A DNA stretch of 64,000 bases from JACQAP01 sp035275265 (GTDB lineage Bacteria; Pseudomonadota; Gammaproteobacteria; Burkholderiales; JACQAP01): NCBI GenBank assembly GCA_035275265.1, contig DATENC010000011.1, positions 372,001-436,000 on the forward strand. The letters run 5' to 3'. The stretch's first letter is position 1. Every line of letters starts with the position of its first letter. Of the stretch, positions 34,739-43,541 are shown one piece after another. Under the pieces are notes generated by a model. The model saw only the letters and a list, made by a program, of their open reading frames with translations, made no database searches and was not told the DNA's origin. The translations under genes were made by a program, and so were the position numbers.

Positions 34739-35809
34739 ATGAAAGAATTCAACATCGCGCTTATCCCGGGTGACGGCATAGGCAAGGAAGTCGTCCCCGA
34801 AGGCACACGCGTTCTCGACGCCGCAGCGAAAGCGCATGGCGGACTCAGGTTCAGCTACCGCAGCTTTCCGTGGAGTTGCGAGTACTACCAGAAGCATGGG
34901 CGCATGATGCCCGCGGATGCGTTGGACCAGTTGCGTCCCTTCGATTCCATTTTTCTCGGTGCCGTCGGGTTTCCGGGCGTGCCGGACCATGTCTCGCTGT
35001 GGGAACTGCTCGCGCCGATACGCCGCGGCTTCCAGCAGTACGCCTGTGTGCGGCCGGTAAAGTTGCTGCCGGGAGTGAAAACGCCACTTGCCGACCGCGG
35101 CCCGCAGGACATCGACTTCGTGGTGGTACGCGAAAACAACGAGGGCGAGTACTCGAACATGGGCGGCCGCATCTATTCCGGTACTCCCCACGAAGTAGTC
35201 AGCCAGATCAACATCTTTACGCGCATGGGCACCGAACGCATCATCCGCTATGCGTTCGAGCTCGCACGCAGGATCGGCAAGAAGAAAGTCACCTCGGCGA
35301 CCAAATCCAATGGCATCAATTTCAGCATGCCGTTCTGGGACGAGGTGTTCTGGCAAATTGCCAAAGGCTACCCGGAGATCGAAAGCGAGCAGATGCACAT
35401 CGACGCACTGTCCGCGCGCTTCGTCACACATCCGCAGCGTTTCGGCGTGGTGGTAGGTAGCAATCTGTTCGGCGACATTCTCACTGACCTCGGAGCGGCC
35501 ATTGCGGGCAGCATCGGCATAGCGGCTTCCGGCAATATCAATCCGGAAAGGCAGTACCCTTCCATGTTCGAACCCGTGCACGGCTCGGCGCCGGATATCG
35601 CTGGCAAGGGCATTGCCAACCCGCTCGGGCAGATCTGGAGCGGAGCGATGATGCTGGAGCATTTGGGCCACGCGGAACTCGCTGATCGAATCGTGTCCGC
35701 CATATCCACGGTGATGCAGTCCGGGCTGCGCACGCCGGACCTCGGCGGCAACGCCAATACCAGGCAGGTCACCGACGCGGTGGTCGCCGGCATTTTCAAA
35801 GCGGGTTGA
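34739..35809 (+). CDS. Tartrate/D-malate/isopropylmalate-type dehydrogenase (TtuC-like)
   Basis: 356 residues of the beta-decarboxylating dehydrogenase family (NAD+, Mg2+ or Mn2+). Seen are IALIPGDGIGKEVVPEG, VVRENNEGEYSNMGGR with the catalytic arginine and tyrosine region, KVTSATKSNGINFSMPFWDE (catalytic Lys), and the NAD site FEPVHGSAPDIAGKG. The SNMGGR loop is typical of tartrate dehydrogenase/decarboxylase and DmlA rather than LeuB. It would oxidise a 2-hydroxy acid with a 3-carboxylate and release CO2. Only 6 bp separate it from the binding protein gene, so transport and oxidation are linked. Confidence 0.88.
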   Translation: MKEFNIALIPGDGIGKEVVPEGTRVLDAAAKAHGGLRFSYRSFPWSCEYYQKHGRMMPADALDQLRPFDSIFLGAVGFPGVPDHVSLWELLAPIRRGFQQYACVRPVKLLPGVKTPLADRGPQDIDFVVVRENNEGEYSNMGGRIYSGTPHEVVSQINIFTRMGTERIIRYAFELARRIGKKKVTSATKSNGINFSMPFWDEVFWQIAKGYPEIESEQMHIDALSARFVTHPQRFGVVVGSNLFGDILTDLGAAIAGSIGIAASGNINPERQYPSMFEPVHGSAPDIAGKGIANPLGQIWSGAMMLEHLGHAELADRIVSAISTVMQSGLRTPDLGGNANTRQVTDAVVAGIFKAG

Positions 35810-35872
35810 AACGGTTCGGATTCGAATCGGCAGCCTGCGAACACGTTGGCACGGATATTCAGGAGAGCAACC

Positions 35873-37150
35873 ATGAGCAAGAAACCCGATAGGACGGCCG
35901 CGCCCGGTCGTCGCAAGCTGATCAAGCAGGCTGCCTCGCTGACTGTTGCTGCTGTTACGGCTCAGCTCGGCTTCCCGGCAATCCTGCGCGCGCAATCTGA
36001 CACGATCCGCATCGGACACATCACGCCGCGCACCGGTTTTCTTGGCCAGGTGGGCGAGTACGGCTACAAGGGCGCCATGCTGGCGGTCGAGGAAGCCAAC
36101 GCAGCGGGCGGCGTACTCGGGCGCAAAATCGAGATGATCGCCGAAGACAGCGTCAATCCCGCCACCGCGGTAACCAAGGCAAACAAGCTGGTCGAGCGCG
36201 ACCAGGTGATCTGTCTGATCGGGGAGATCAGTTCGGCTTCGGGGCTCGCGATCGGAGAGCAGGCGCAGCGCTACAAGATCCCGTTCTTCAACACCGGCTG
36301 CAATTCCGACGCGCTGCGCGGCACCAACTGCAAGCGCTACACGTTCCACATAGAAGGCAGCAATACCATGTACACCAAGACCATCGGCACGTGGCAGCTG
36401 CAGAAGAAGCTGATTAAAGGCGCGCGCTGGGCTTTTCTAACCGCCGACTACGCGTTCGGGCACGATCTCTACAAAGTTTCCTCGCGCTTCCTTGAGCAGA
36501 ACGGCGGCATCATCCTCAACAACGATTTCGTTCCGACCAACACCGCGGACTACAGCGCCTACATTCTCAAGATCCGCCAGCTCAAACCTGATTTCATCTA
36601 CCTCAATCTCGCCGGCGTGGACCAGACCACGTTCCTCAAGCAATACAAGGAATACGGCCTTCCCTATCAGCTTGCCGGCGGTGTGATGGACACTGCACCA
36701 TTCTGGGCTACCGGCCTGGACGCACTGTCGGGTCACTGGCAGAGCTTGTGGTATCACGGCCTGAACATTCCCTCCGCCCGGGCCTTTACCGAACGTTTCG
36801 TGAAGAAGTATGGACAACCTCCGGAGAATCAAGCCTGGGGCGACTACGTAGGTGTTCGCATCGTTCTGCAGACCGTCGCGGAAACCAAGGGCACCGACGC
36901 TTCCAAGATAGTCCAGCACCTGGAGAAGGGCGCGGAGTTCGATCTGCTCAAGGCGCGCAAGGGCAAGTTCCGCGACTGGGACCATCAGTTGTTGCAGGAA
37001 ATGTATGTGGTCAACGTGAAGGACAAATCGAAGTCGAAGGATCAGTGGGACATCTTCGACATCGTCGAGACGGTGCCGGGCCCCAAGGAGTCACTGGAGC
37101 TGATCCAACCCACCCAGCAGGAAAACCCCTGCAGCCTGCCGGCGGCATGA
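35873..37150 (+). CDS. Branched-chain-type ABC transporter substrate-binding protein (second)
   Basis: About 425 residues, periplasmic binding protein type I. The signal region has twin arginines (GRRKLIKQAASLTVAAVT), so export may be by Tat; a Sec route is also possible. The mature region starts DTIRIGHITPRTGFLGQVG and has AEDSVNPATAVTKANKLVE and GEISSASGLAIGEQAQRY. AGGAG lies 6 nt before the ATG at 35873. Residues FFNTGCNSDALRGTNC could form a disulfide. It lies just upstream of the permease genes, so it is the more direct receptor of this transporter. Confidence 0.87.
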   Translation: MSKKPDRTAAPGRRKLIKQAASLTVAAVTAQLGFPAILRAQSDTIRIGHITPRTGFLGQVGEYGYKGAMLAVEEANAAGGVLGRKIEMIAEDSVNPATAVTKANKLVERDQVICLIGEISSASGLAIGEQAQRYKIPFFNTGCNSDALRGTNCKRYTFHIEGSNTMYTKTIGTWQLQKKLIKGARWAFLTADYAFGHDLYKVSSRFLEQNGGIILNNDFVPTNTADYSAYILKIRQLKPDFIYLNLAGVDQTTFLKQYKEYGLPYQLAGGVMDTAPFWATGLDALSGHWQSLWYHGLNIPSARAFTERFVKKYGQPPENQAWGDYVGVRIVLQTVAETKGTDASKIVQHLEKGAEFDLLKARKGKFRDWDHQLLQEMYVVNVKDKSKSKDQWDIFDIVETVPGPKESLELIQPTQQENPCSLPAA

Positions 37151-37174
37151 GTCCGGGCTGAGTTCGTTTCAGTC

Positions 37175-38041
37175 GTGCTGCTGCTCGAGCAGATCGCCAA
37201 CGGCCTGCTGGTCGGGTCGTACTATATCGTCCTGTCGCTGGGACTTTCGCTGATCTTCAGTCTCGGCGGCGTGGTCAACCTCGCCCACGGTGCGTTCTAC
37301 GCCGTAGGCGCCTATCTCGCCTACGAAATCCAAAGGCGGCTGGGCTTTTTCGGTGCGATGGGACTCTCCCCGGTTGGGGTGGCTCTGATCGGTATCCTGA
37401 TCGAGCGTATCGCCTTGCGGCGCCTCTACAACAAGGATCCGATGCTGGGCCTGTTGTTCACCTTCGGACTAGCGCTGACCGCCGAGCAGAGCCTGCGCAT
37501 GATCTGGGGTACCACCGGCCTGCCATTCTCGTTGCCGGAACAGCTACGCGGCCAGCTGATTCTCGGCGATTTTATCTATTCCTATTACCGCCTGTTCGTG
37601 CTCGCGGTGGCGATAACGGCAGTGACCGGCTGTTGGCTGCTGCTCAACAAGACCGCGTTCGGAATGGTGGTGCGCGCAGGGGTTCGTGATCCTGAAATGG
37701 TGCGCGCGCTCGGCATCTCGCTGCGGCCGATCCTGACCGCGGTGTTCGCGCTGGGGGTAGCGCTCGCAGGTCTGGCGGGTGTGCTTTCGGCACCGCTCGC
37801 AGGCGTGCAACCGGCAATGGGAACCGAGATCCTCACCGCGACTTTCGTGGTGGTCGTGATTGGGGGATTGGGCAGTTTCTGGGGAGTCGTGGTCGCCGGC
37901 CTCCTCGTCGGTGCCGTGCGCGGGATCACTGTGTACTACTACCCGCCCGCGGCAGAGGCCTCGATGTACCTGCTGATGGTGCTTATCCTGCTCTTCCGCC
38001 CGCGCGGACTAATGGGCGAGAAGTTCGAGAAGTTCGAGTGA
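37175..38041 (+). CDS. livH: Branched-chain-type ABC permease LivH
   Basis: 288 residues with about 8 membrane helices. LSLIFSLGGVVNLAHGAFYAVGAYLAY is the LivH family core; the cytoplasmic EAA-like loop (ALGISLRPILTAVF) contacts the ATPases. A GTG start is used, without a clear ribosome site. The stop overlaps the start of the fused permease-ATPase gene (GTGA), so the two inner-membrane halves are made together. Confidence 0.9.
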   Translation: MLLLEQIANGLLVGSYYIVLSLGLSLIFSLGGVVNLAHGAFYAVGAYLAYEIQRRLGFFGAMGLSPVGVALIGILIERIALRRLYNKDPMLGLLFTFGLALTAEQSLRMIWGTTGLPFSLPEQLRGQLILGDFIYSYYRLFVLAVAITAVTGCWLLLNKTAFGMVVRAGVRDPEMVRALGISLRPILTAVFALGVALAGLAGVLSAPLAGVQPAMGTEILTATFVVVVIGGLGSFWGVVVAGLLVGAVRGITVYYYPPAAEASMYLLMVLILLFRPRGLMGEKFEKFE

Positions 38042-40572
38042 AGCCACGCAACTCTCTCAGACATCCGCTTTTCGTCGGCGCACTGGCGTTGCTGGCGCTG
38101 CCGCATGTGGTCACCGCTACCGGCTTTACCTGGGGCATTGCCACCGAGATTGCCATCTTTGCACTGGTTGGCCTGGGCTATAACTTGTTGCTCGGGTACA
38201 CAGGCTTGCTGTCCTTCGGTCACGGAATGTTCTTCGGACTGGCCGCTTACGCCACTGCGCTTTCGCAAATGCATTGGTTCAAGGGCAGCCTGTGGCTGCC
38301 GCTCGGCTTCGCGGTGCTGTTCTCCGCCGCCTTCGGCCTGGTGGTCGGCTTCTTGGTATTGCGCCGGCGCGGCGTGTACTTTTCCCTGCTCACGCTCGCG
38401 TTCACCGCGCTGACTTTCTACATCGTCTACCGGTGGACCTCGTTCACCGGCGGCGAAAACGGCCTTTCCGGGATTCAACGTGTGCCGTTTCTCGGACTCG
38501 ACCTCGATAACCAGGTGGTTTTCTATCACGTGATTGCGGTCACCGTATTTGTCGTTGCCTGGATCATGTGGCGGGTGGTGCATTCGCCGCTTGGCTCGGT
38601 GCTCGCGGCGATCCGCGAGAACGAGAACCGGGCCCGCTTCATCGGGTATCCGGTGCTGCGCTACAAGCTTGCGGCCTTTGTCATCTCCGCCACGGTCACC
38701 GGCCTGGGCGGCAGCCTGATGGCCTTCCTCAAGCTTTTCGTTTCCGCAGATACGGTGCACGTCAATTTCTCCGGCGAAATCCTCGCCATCACCATTTTCG
38801 GCGGCGTCGGCAGCTTTCTGGGGCCGACCCTCGGCGCGTTTTTCTACATCATGTTCCGCGAGGTGCTGACCGGCTACACCTCGGCATGGCAGTTCTGGTT
38901 CGGCCTTCTTTTCATGGCTTTCATCCTGTTTTCGCCTTCGGGACTGGTCGGCGTCGGCGCACGTCTGCTTGCGCCTCTGCGCAAAAAGCAGGAAATCGCC
39001 GGCGCGATGGCCGCGCGCGTAACCCCTCAACCAGGCCAGGACATCCCTGCTTTTCTGCGCGGGCATTCTCCGCTTTCAGGCGCGATTCTGAACTGCGCCG
39101 GCGTAGTCAAGCATTTCGGCGGGTTCACTGCGATCGCGGGGGTGGATCTGACGCTCGCTGACCGCAAGCTGCATGCACTCATCGGACCCAACGGCGCCGG
39201 CAAGACGACCCTGTTCAATACCATCTCCGGTATGTTCGCTCCAGATGCCGGAGGTATCGTGCTGGACACGACTCCGATTACCGGCCTTCCCGCAGAACAA
39301 GTGGTGAAGCGGGGCTTGGCGCGTTCTTTCCAGATCACCAGCCTGTTCCCGGCGCTGTCCGTTTGGGAGAACTTGCGGTTGGCGGTACAAGCGCGCGATG
39401 CGCGGCGCTTCAACGCCTGGACGCGCAGTAGCGCCCTGCCGCAAGTAACCGCAGAAACGCGGGAACTTGTGAAATTTCTCGGGCTCGAGAACACCGAACA
39501 CGCACTCATCTCCAGCCTTTCCTACGGTGGACAAAGGTTGGTGGAGATCGGCATGGCGCTGGCGGCAAAGCCACGTGTCCTGCTGCTGGACGAACCGCTC
39601 GCTGGTCTGGCCGCGGCGGAACGGGAGCGCATCGGCCTGTTGATACGCCGGTTGACCGGGGAGATGGCAGTGCTACTGGTCGAGCACGACATCGACCGCG
39701 TCTTCGGCATGGCCGACATCGTCACCGTGATGAACGAAGGCCGGGTGCTGGTGGAGGGCAACGCGGAAACTGTGCGCGCGCATCCAGAAGTTCAGCGCGT
39801 CTACATCGGAACCGGTCATGCGCACCTTGCCTCCCAACGGACGCAGTCGGATCCGTCCACGCAGGAAGTCCTGCTGCAACTGGACAGGATCAATTCCTTT
39901 TACGGCAAGAGCCATATCCTTCACGATGTCAGCCTCATGGTGCACACGCATGAGGTCATCGGCTTGCTGGGACGCAACGGGGCCGGGAAGTCGTCGACCT
40001 TCAAGAGCATACTCGGCATCGTTCAGCCCGCTTCCGGCCAAGTTACTTTCAACGGCCAAGTGATCAGCGGCAGCACGCCGGAACGGATCGCACGTTTGGG
40101 CATTGGCCTGGTGCCGCAGGGACGAAGGCTGTTCTCAGGTCTGACCGTGGAGGAGAATCTGCGTCTCGGCGCGCTCGCCCGCCAAGCGGGCGACGGCGTC
40201 AAATGGGATCGCGACAGGGTTTACGGTTGTTTCCCCAGAATCCGCGAGAAGCTCCACGTCAAAGCCGACCTGCTCTCCGGAGGCGAACAGCAGATGGTCG
40301 CGATTGCCCGTGCCCTCTCCGGCAACGTAAAGCTGCTGCTGATGGATGAGCCCTTCGAAGGTCTGTCGCCGGCAATGGTCGAAGAAGTCTTCAAGTCAAT
40401 CGAACAACTCAGGCAGGAAGTTGCGATCCTGATAATCGAGCATCACCTGGACCTGGTGCTATCGCTGGCCGACCGCGCCTACGTCCTCGACCGCGGGCAC
40501 GTGTCGCACCAGGGGCCGGCGCAGCCGCTGCTTACCGATCTTGAATTTCGCAAGCAGGTCCTGTGGCTCTAG
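38038..40572 (+). CDS. LivM-LivG-LivF triple fusion: ABC permease plus two ATPase domains
   Basis: 844 residues that combine three normally separate Liv proteins. LivM permease: about residues 1-310 (GLGYNLLLGYTGLLSFGHG and FSGEILAITIFGGVGSFLGP). LivG ATPase: about 350-590, Walker A GPNGAGKTT near 382, signature LSYGGQRLVEIG, Walker B RVLLLDEPLAGL. LivF ATPase: about 605-844, Walker A GRNGAGKSS near 643, signature LSGGEQQMVAIARAL, Walker B KLLLMDEPFEGLSPAM. All nucleotide motifs are intact. The reading frame is continuous with no stop at either junction. With LivH it forms a complete transporter from two genes. Confidence 0.9.
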   Translation: MKPRNSLRHPLFVGALALLALPHVVTATGFTWGIATEIAIFALVGLGYNLLLGYTGLLSFGHGMFFGLAAYATALSQMHWFKGSLWLPLGFAVLFSAAFGLVVGFLVLRRRGVYFSLLTLAFTALTFYIVYRWTSFTGGENGLSGIQRVPFLGLDLDNQVVFYHVIAVTVFVVAWIMWRVVHSPLGSVLAAIRENENRARFIGYPVLRYKLAAFVISATVTGLGGSLMAFLKLFVSADTVHVNFSGEILAITIFGGVGSFLGPTLGAFFYIMFREVLTGYTSAWQFWFGLLFMAFILFSPSGLVGVGARLLAPLRKKQEIAGAMAARVTPQPGQDIPAFLRGHSPLSGAILNCAGVVKHFGGFTAIAGVDLTLADRKLHALIGPNGAGKTTLFNTISGMFAPDAGGIVLDTTPITGLPAEQVVKRGLARSFQITSLFPALSVWENLRLAVQARDARRFNAWTRSSALPQVTAETRELVKFLGLENTEHALISSLSYGGQRLVEIGMALAAKPRVLLLDEPLAGLAAAERERIGLLIRRLTGEMAVLLVEHDIDRVFGMADIVTVMNEGRVLVEGNAETVRAHPEVQRVYIGTGHAHLASQRTQSDPSTQEVLLQLDRINSFYGKSHILHDVSLMVHTHEVIGLLGRNGAGKSSTFKSILGIVQPASGQVTFNGQVISGSTPERIARLGIGLVPQGRRLFSGLTVEENLRLGALARQAGDGVKWDRDRVYGCFPRIREKLHVKADLLSGGEQQMVAIARALSGNVKLLLMDEPFEGLSPAMVEEVFKSIEQLRQEVAILIIEHHLDLVLSLADRAYVLDRGHVSHQGPAQPLLTDLEFRKQVLWL

Positions 40573-40612
40573 TCTTGTTTAATCTCAGCGCAAACATTTT
40601 ATGGAGTAATTG

Positions 40613-41389
40613 ATGGAAATTTCAGCAAGGGGACAGCGAGTCCTGATCACAGCCGGTGCGGCCGGAATCGGCCGGGCGATGACAGAGGTGTTTCACAGGG
40701 CCGGCGCGCGCGTGCATATCTGCGACGTGGTACAGGCTTCGCTCGACGATACTGCGAAAACGTTTCCCGGGATCCACGCCACGCTTGCGGACGTGTCCAG
40801 CCTCAAGGACGTGGACCGGCTGTTTGCCGAGGTGAAAAAACGTCTTGGCGGGCTCGACTGCCTCATCAACAACGCCGGCATCGCCGGGCCGACGGGGAAG
40901 GTCGAGGACATCGCGGTCGATGAATGGGAGCGCTGCATCGCGGTGGATCTGAACGGCATGTACTATTGCACGCGTCTGGCGGTGCCGATGATCAAGGCCG
41001 CCGGCGGCGGCTCGATCATCAATCTTTCCTCCGCCGCAGGGAGATTGGGGTTCCCGTTTCGGACTCCTTATGCCGCCGCCAAGTGGGGCGTAGTCGGGTT
41101 CACCAAGAGCCTGTCGATGGAGGTCGGCCCGGACAACATCCGAGTAAATGCGATCCAGCCGGGTGTGGTCGAAGGCGAGCGCATCGACCGTGTCATCACG
41201 GCCAAGGCCAAGGCGGTCGGCATCAGTTTCGAAGAACAGAAAAAGATCTCGCTCGAACGCGTTTCGATGCGCCGCATGGTCAGCCCTTACGACATCGCCA
41301 ACATGGCACTCTATCTCGCCAGCGACATCGGCAGGAATGTCACAGGCCAAGCGCTGTCGATCTGCGCCGGCGTGGAAATGCTTGGCTGA
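40613..41389 (+). CDS. SDR family oxidoreductase
   Basis: 258 residues, classical SDR with cofactor motif ITAGAAGIGRAM, NNAGIAGPTG, catalytic serine in INLSSAAGR and YAAAKWGVVGF (Tyr-x3-Lys). Cofactor preference is probably NAD, from the acidic residue after the second strand (HICDVV). The ATG at 40613 follows GGAG at 8 nt. Part of the 33449-43305 operon; it would oxidise a secondary alcohol or reduce a ketone of the imported compound. Substrate unknown. Confidence 0.87.
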   Translation: MEISARGQRVLITAGAAGIGRAMTEVFHRAGARVHICDVVQASLDDTAKTFPGIHATLADVSSLKDVDRLFAEVKKRLGGLDCLINNAGIAGPTGKVEDIAVDEWERCIAVDLNGMYYCTRLAVPMIKAAGGGSIINLSSAAGRLGFPFRTPYAAAKWGVVGFTKSLSMEVGPDNIRVNAIQPGVVEGERIDRVITAKAKAVGISFEEQKKISLERVSMRRMVSPYDIANMALYLASDIGRNVTGQALSICAGVEMLG

Positions 41390-41420
41390 AATGTGTCCAA
41401 TCACAGACCTTGGAGACTAA

Positions 41421-42362
41421 ATGGAAAAAGTAGCAATCATCGGTACAGGACTGATCGGGCGTGCCTGGACAATGGTATTCGCGCGCGCGGGACACGCCGT
41501 GAAACTCTACGACAGCACGGCCGGCGCGACCGACAAGGCCATCGGCCTCATCAGGGAAGGCCTGGAGGAACTGCGGCAGTTCGGGCTGATCAAGGAATCT
41601 CCCGAAATGGTGATGAAACGCGTACGCGGTGTCGACACGCTGGCACAAGCCGTGGGGGACGCCGACTACGTCCAGGAGAACACCGTAGAGCGGCTGGACG
41701 TCAAGCGCGACGTTTATCGACAGCTCGATGAAGCGGCTCCGGCGCATTGCATCCTGGCAAGTTCGACATCGACCATTCAGACATCGCGCTTTAGCGACGG
41801 ACTCAAGGGCAGGCATCGCTGCATCGTCGCGCATCCGGTAAATCCGCCGCATGTAGTGCCGGTGGTCGAGATTTCGCCCGCACCTTGGACCAGCGCTGAG
41901 GTCGTCGCAAGAACCCATGCGCTGCACGAAAAGGTCGGTCAGGTCGCCATTGCCGTGAAGAAAGAGGTCGAAGGTTTCATCCTCAATCGCCTGCAGGCCG
42001 CGCTGTTGCTGGAATCATGGCGCCTTGTGAAAGAGGATTACGTTTCGGTCGATGACGTCGATAAATGCCTCAAGGACGGTTTGGGGTTGCGCTGGGCGTT
42101 TATGGGTCCTTTCGAGACCATCGATCTGAACGCACCCGATGGCGTATCCGACTACGCGGAGCGCTATGGCCCAACGCTTTACGGCATGATGAAGGACGTG
42201 AAGCACGAGCCGTGGGACGACAAACTGATCGCGAAGATAGCAGAGGAACGGCGCAGGATCATGCCTCGGGCCAAGCACGCCGAACGCGAAGCATGGCGCG
42301 ACCGGCGACTGATGGCGCTGATCGCCCACAAGCGCGACGCAAACAAGAAAACCGGAAATTAG
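41421..42362 (+). CDS. 3-hydroxyacyl-CoA dehydrogenase family protein (L-carnitine dehydrogenase / lambda-crystallin-like)
   Basis: 313 residues. N-terminal NAD fold KVAIIGTGLIGRAWTMVFARAGH; catalytic region ILASSTSTIQTSRF, HPVNPPHVVPVVEI and NRLQAALLLESWRL. The HPVNPPH form belongs to the carnitine dehydrogenase / L-gulonate 3-dehydrogenase group, which oxidises free 3-hydroxy acids, rather than the HFFNP form that acts on CoA esters. GGAG lies 6 nt before the ATG. The downstream cleavage enzyme would use its 3-keto acid product. Confidence 0.88.
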   Translation: MEKVAIIGTGLIGRAWTMVFARAGHAVKLYDSTAGATDKAIGLIREGLEELRQFGLIKESPEMVMKRVRGVDTLAQAVGDADYVQENTVERLDVKRDVYRQLDEAAPAHCILASSTSTIQTSRFSDGLKGRHRCIVAHPVNPPHVVPVVEISPAPWTSAEVVARTHALHEKVGQVAIAVKKEVEGFILNRLQAALLLESWRLVKEDYVSVDDVDKCLKDGLGLRWAFMGPFETIDLNAPDGVSDYAERYGPTLYGMMKDVKHEPWDDKLIAKIAEERRRIMPRAKHAEREAWRDRRLMALIAHKRDANKKTGN

Positions 42363-42378
42363 CGAGGAGAAACTGAAA

Positions 42379-43305
42379 ATGGCACAGAAAGTCATCATCA
42401 CGTGTGCAGTAACTGGCGCCATCCACACGCCTTCGATGTCGCCGTACCTGCCGGTAACGCCCGAGGAGATCGCAGATGCCGCGATTGGTGCGGCAAAAGC
42501 CGGCGCGGCAATCGTGCACCTGCATGCGCGCGAGCCAAAGGACGGCCGCCCTACCCAAGATCCGAAGATGTTTCTGCGCTTCCTGCCGAAAATCAAAGCG
42601 GCATCCGACGTGGTGATCAACCTCACGACCGGCGGCGCTCCGACCATGACCGTGGAAGAGCGGCTGCAGCCCGCGCTTCAACTCAAGCCCGAGGTGGCGT
42701 CGCTCAACATGGGTTCGATGAATTTCGGCCTGTACGAAATGCTGCAGCGTTTCACCGAATTCAAGCACGATTGGGAAAAGCCCTATCTGGCGGGCTCCGA
42801 CGAACGCATCTTCAAGAACACCTTCAAGGATATTGCGCACATCCTCGAGTCCTGCAGCAACAACGACACGCGTTTCGAGATCGAGTGCTATGACATCGGC
42901 CACCTGTATACCGCGGCTCATTTTCTCGATCGCGGCCTGGTCAAGCCGCCATTATTCATCCAGTCGGTGTTCGGCATCCGCGGCGGCATCGGCCCCCATC
43001 CGGAGGACGTGCTGCACATGAAGCGAACAGCGGACCGTTTGTTCGCCGACCAGTACCAATGGTCAGTGCTTGGTGCGGGACGCAACCAGATGTACATCGC
43101 CACACAGTCCGCGGTGATGGGAGGCAACGTGCGCGTTGGGCTCGAAGACAGCCTTTGGATCGGCAAGGGCCAGTTTGCCAAATCCAACGCCGATCAGGTT
43201 TCCAAGATCCGCCGCATCCTCGAAGAGCTGGGTCTCGAAATCGCCACTCCAGACGATGCACGCAGGATCCTCAAGCTCAAGGGCAAGAACAACGTCAATT
43301 TCTAG
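42379..43305 (+). CDS. Beta-keto acid cleavage enzyme (BKACE, DUF849)
   Basis: 308 residues. BKACE enzymes react a beta-keto acid with acetyl-CoA to give acetoacetate and a new acyl-CoA, using zinc. Zinc ligands are seen in AAIVHLHAREP (His-x-His) and VRVGLEDSLW (Glu); the N-terminus VIITCAVTGAIHTPSMSP is typical. A strong GAGGAG site precedes the ATG. Known members include 3-keto-5-aminohexanoate and dehydrocarnitine cleavage enzymes; pocket residues cannot be read by eye, so the substrate stays open. It ends the operon with the dehydrogenase that likely supplies its substrate. Confidence 0.9.
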   Translation: MAQKVIITCAVTGAIHTPSMSPYLPVTPEEIADAAIGAAKAGAAIVHLHAREPKDGRPTQDPKMFLRFLPKIKAASDVVINLTTGGAPTMTVEERLQPALQLKPEVASLNMGSMNFGLYEMLQRFTEFKHDWEKPYLAGSDERIFKNTFKDIAHILESCSNNDTRFEIECYDIGHLYTAAHFLDRGLVKPPLFIQSVFGIRGGIGPHPEDVLHMKRTADRLFADQYQWSVLGAGRNQMYIATQSAVMGGNVRVGLEDSLWIGKGQFAKSNADQVSKIRRILEELGLEIATPDDARRILKLKGKNNVNF

Positions 43306-43541
43306 GCACCAGGATACACGGGCGACCCGCAAGGTCGTCGAAACACTGCCAATACGCGCCTGATTCCGACAATCGGCGCTGTTGCAGCCCGCCTGCGTCC
43401 ATCCCGATTCACGGGCGCAAGTTTGCCCGGCTGTGTTGCCCATGACACGGGAATCACTCAAAATGCCACTGGCACGGGGCTTGCGACGATACGGCCAGAC
43501 CCTCTATCCGACCAGTTCGCGCCTCCCCTGATCGCGCAGGC

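Noticed and set aside
34103..36349. 748-codon minus-strand open frame
   Set aside because: It is antisense to two binding proteins and the TtuC-like gene, all of which have clear families and ribosome sites; the frame is an effect of GC-rich codon use.
37939..39066. 375-codon minus-strand open frame over the LivM part
   Set aside because: Composition is Gln/Arg/Glu-rich without a fold signature and lies opposite the fused transporter gene.
41421..43305. Assigning the cluster to L-carnitine degradation
   Set aside because: The dehydrogenase and BKACE would fit, but no CoA transfer, betainyl-CoA thioesterase or glycine betaine genes are seen, and related families take other hydroxy acids.
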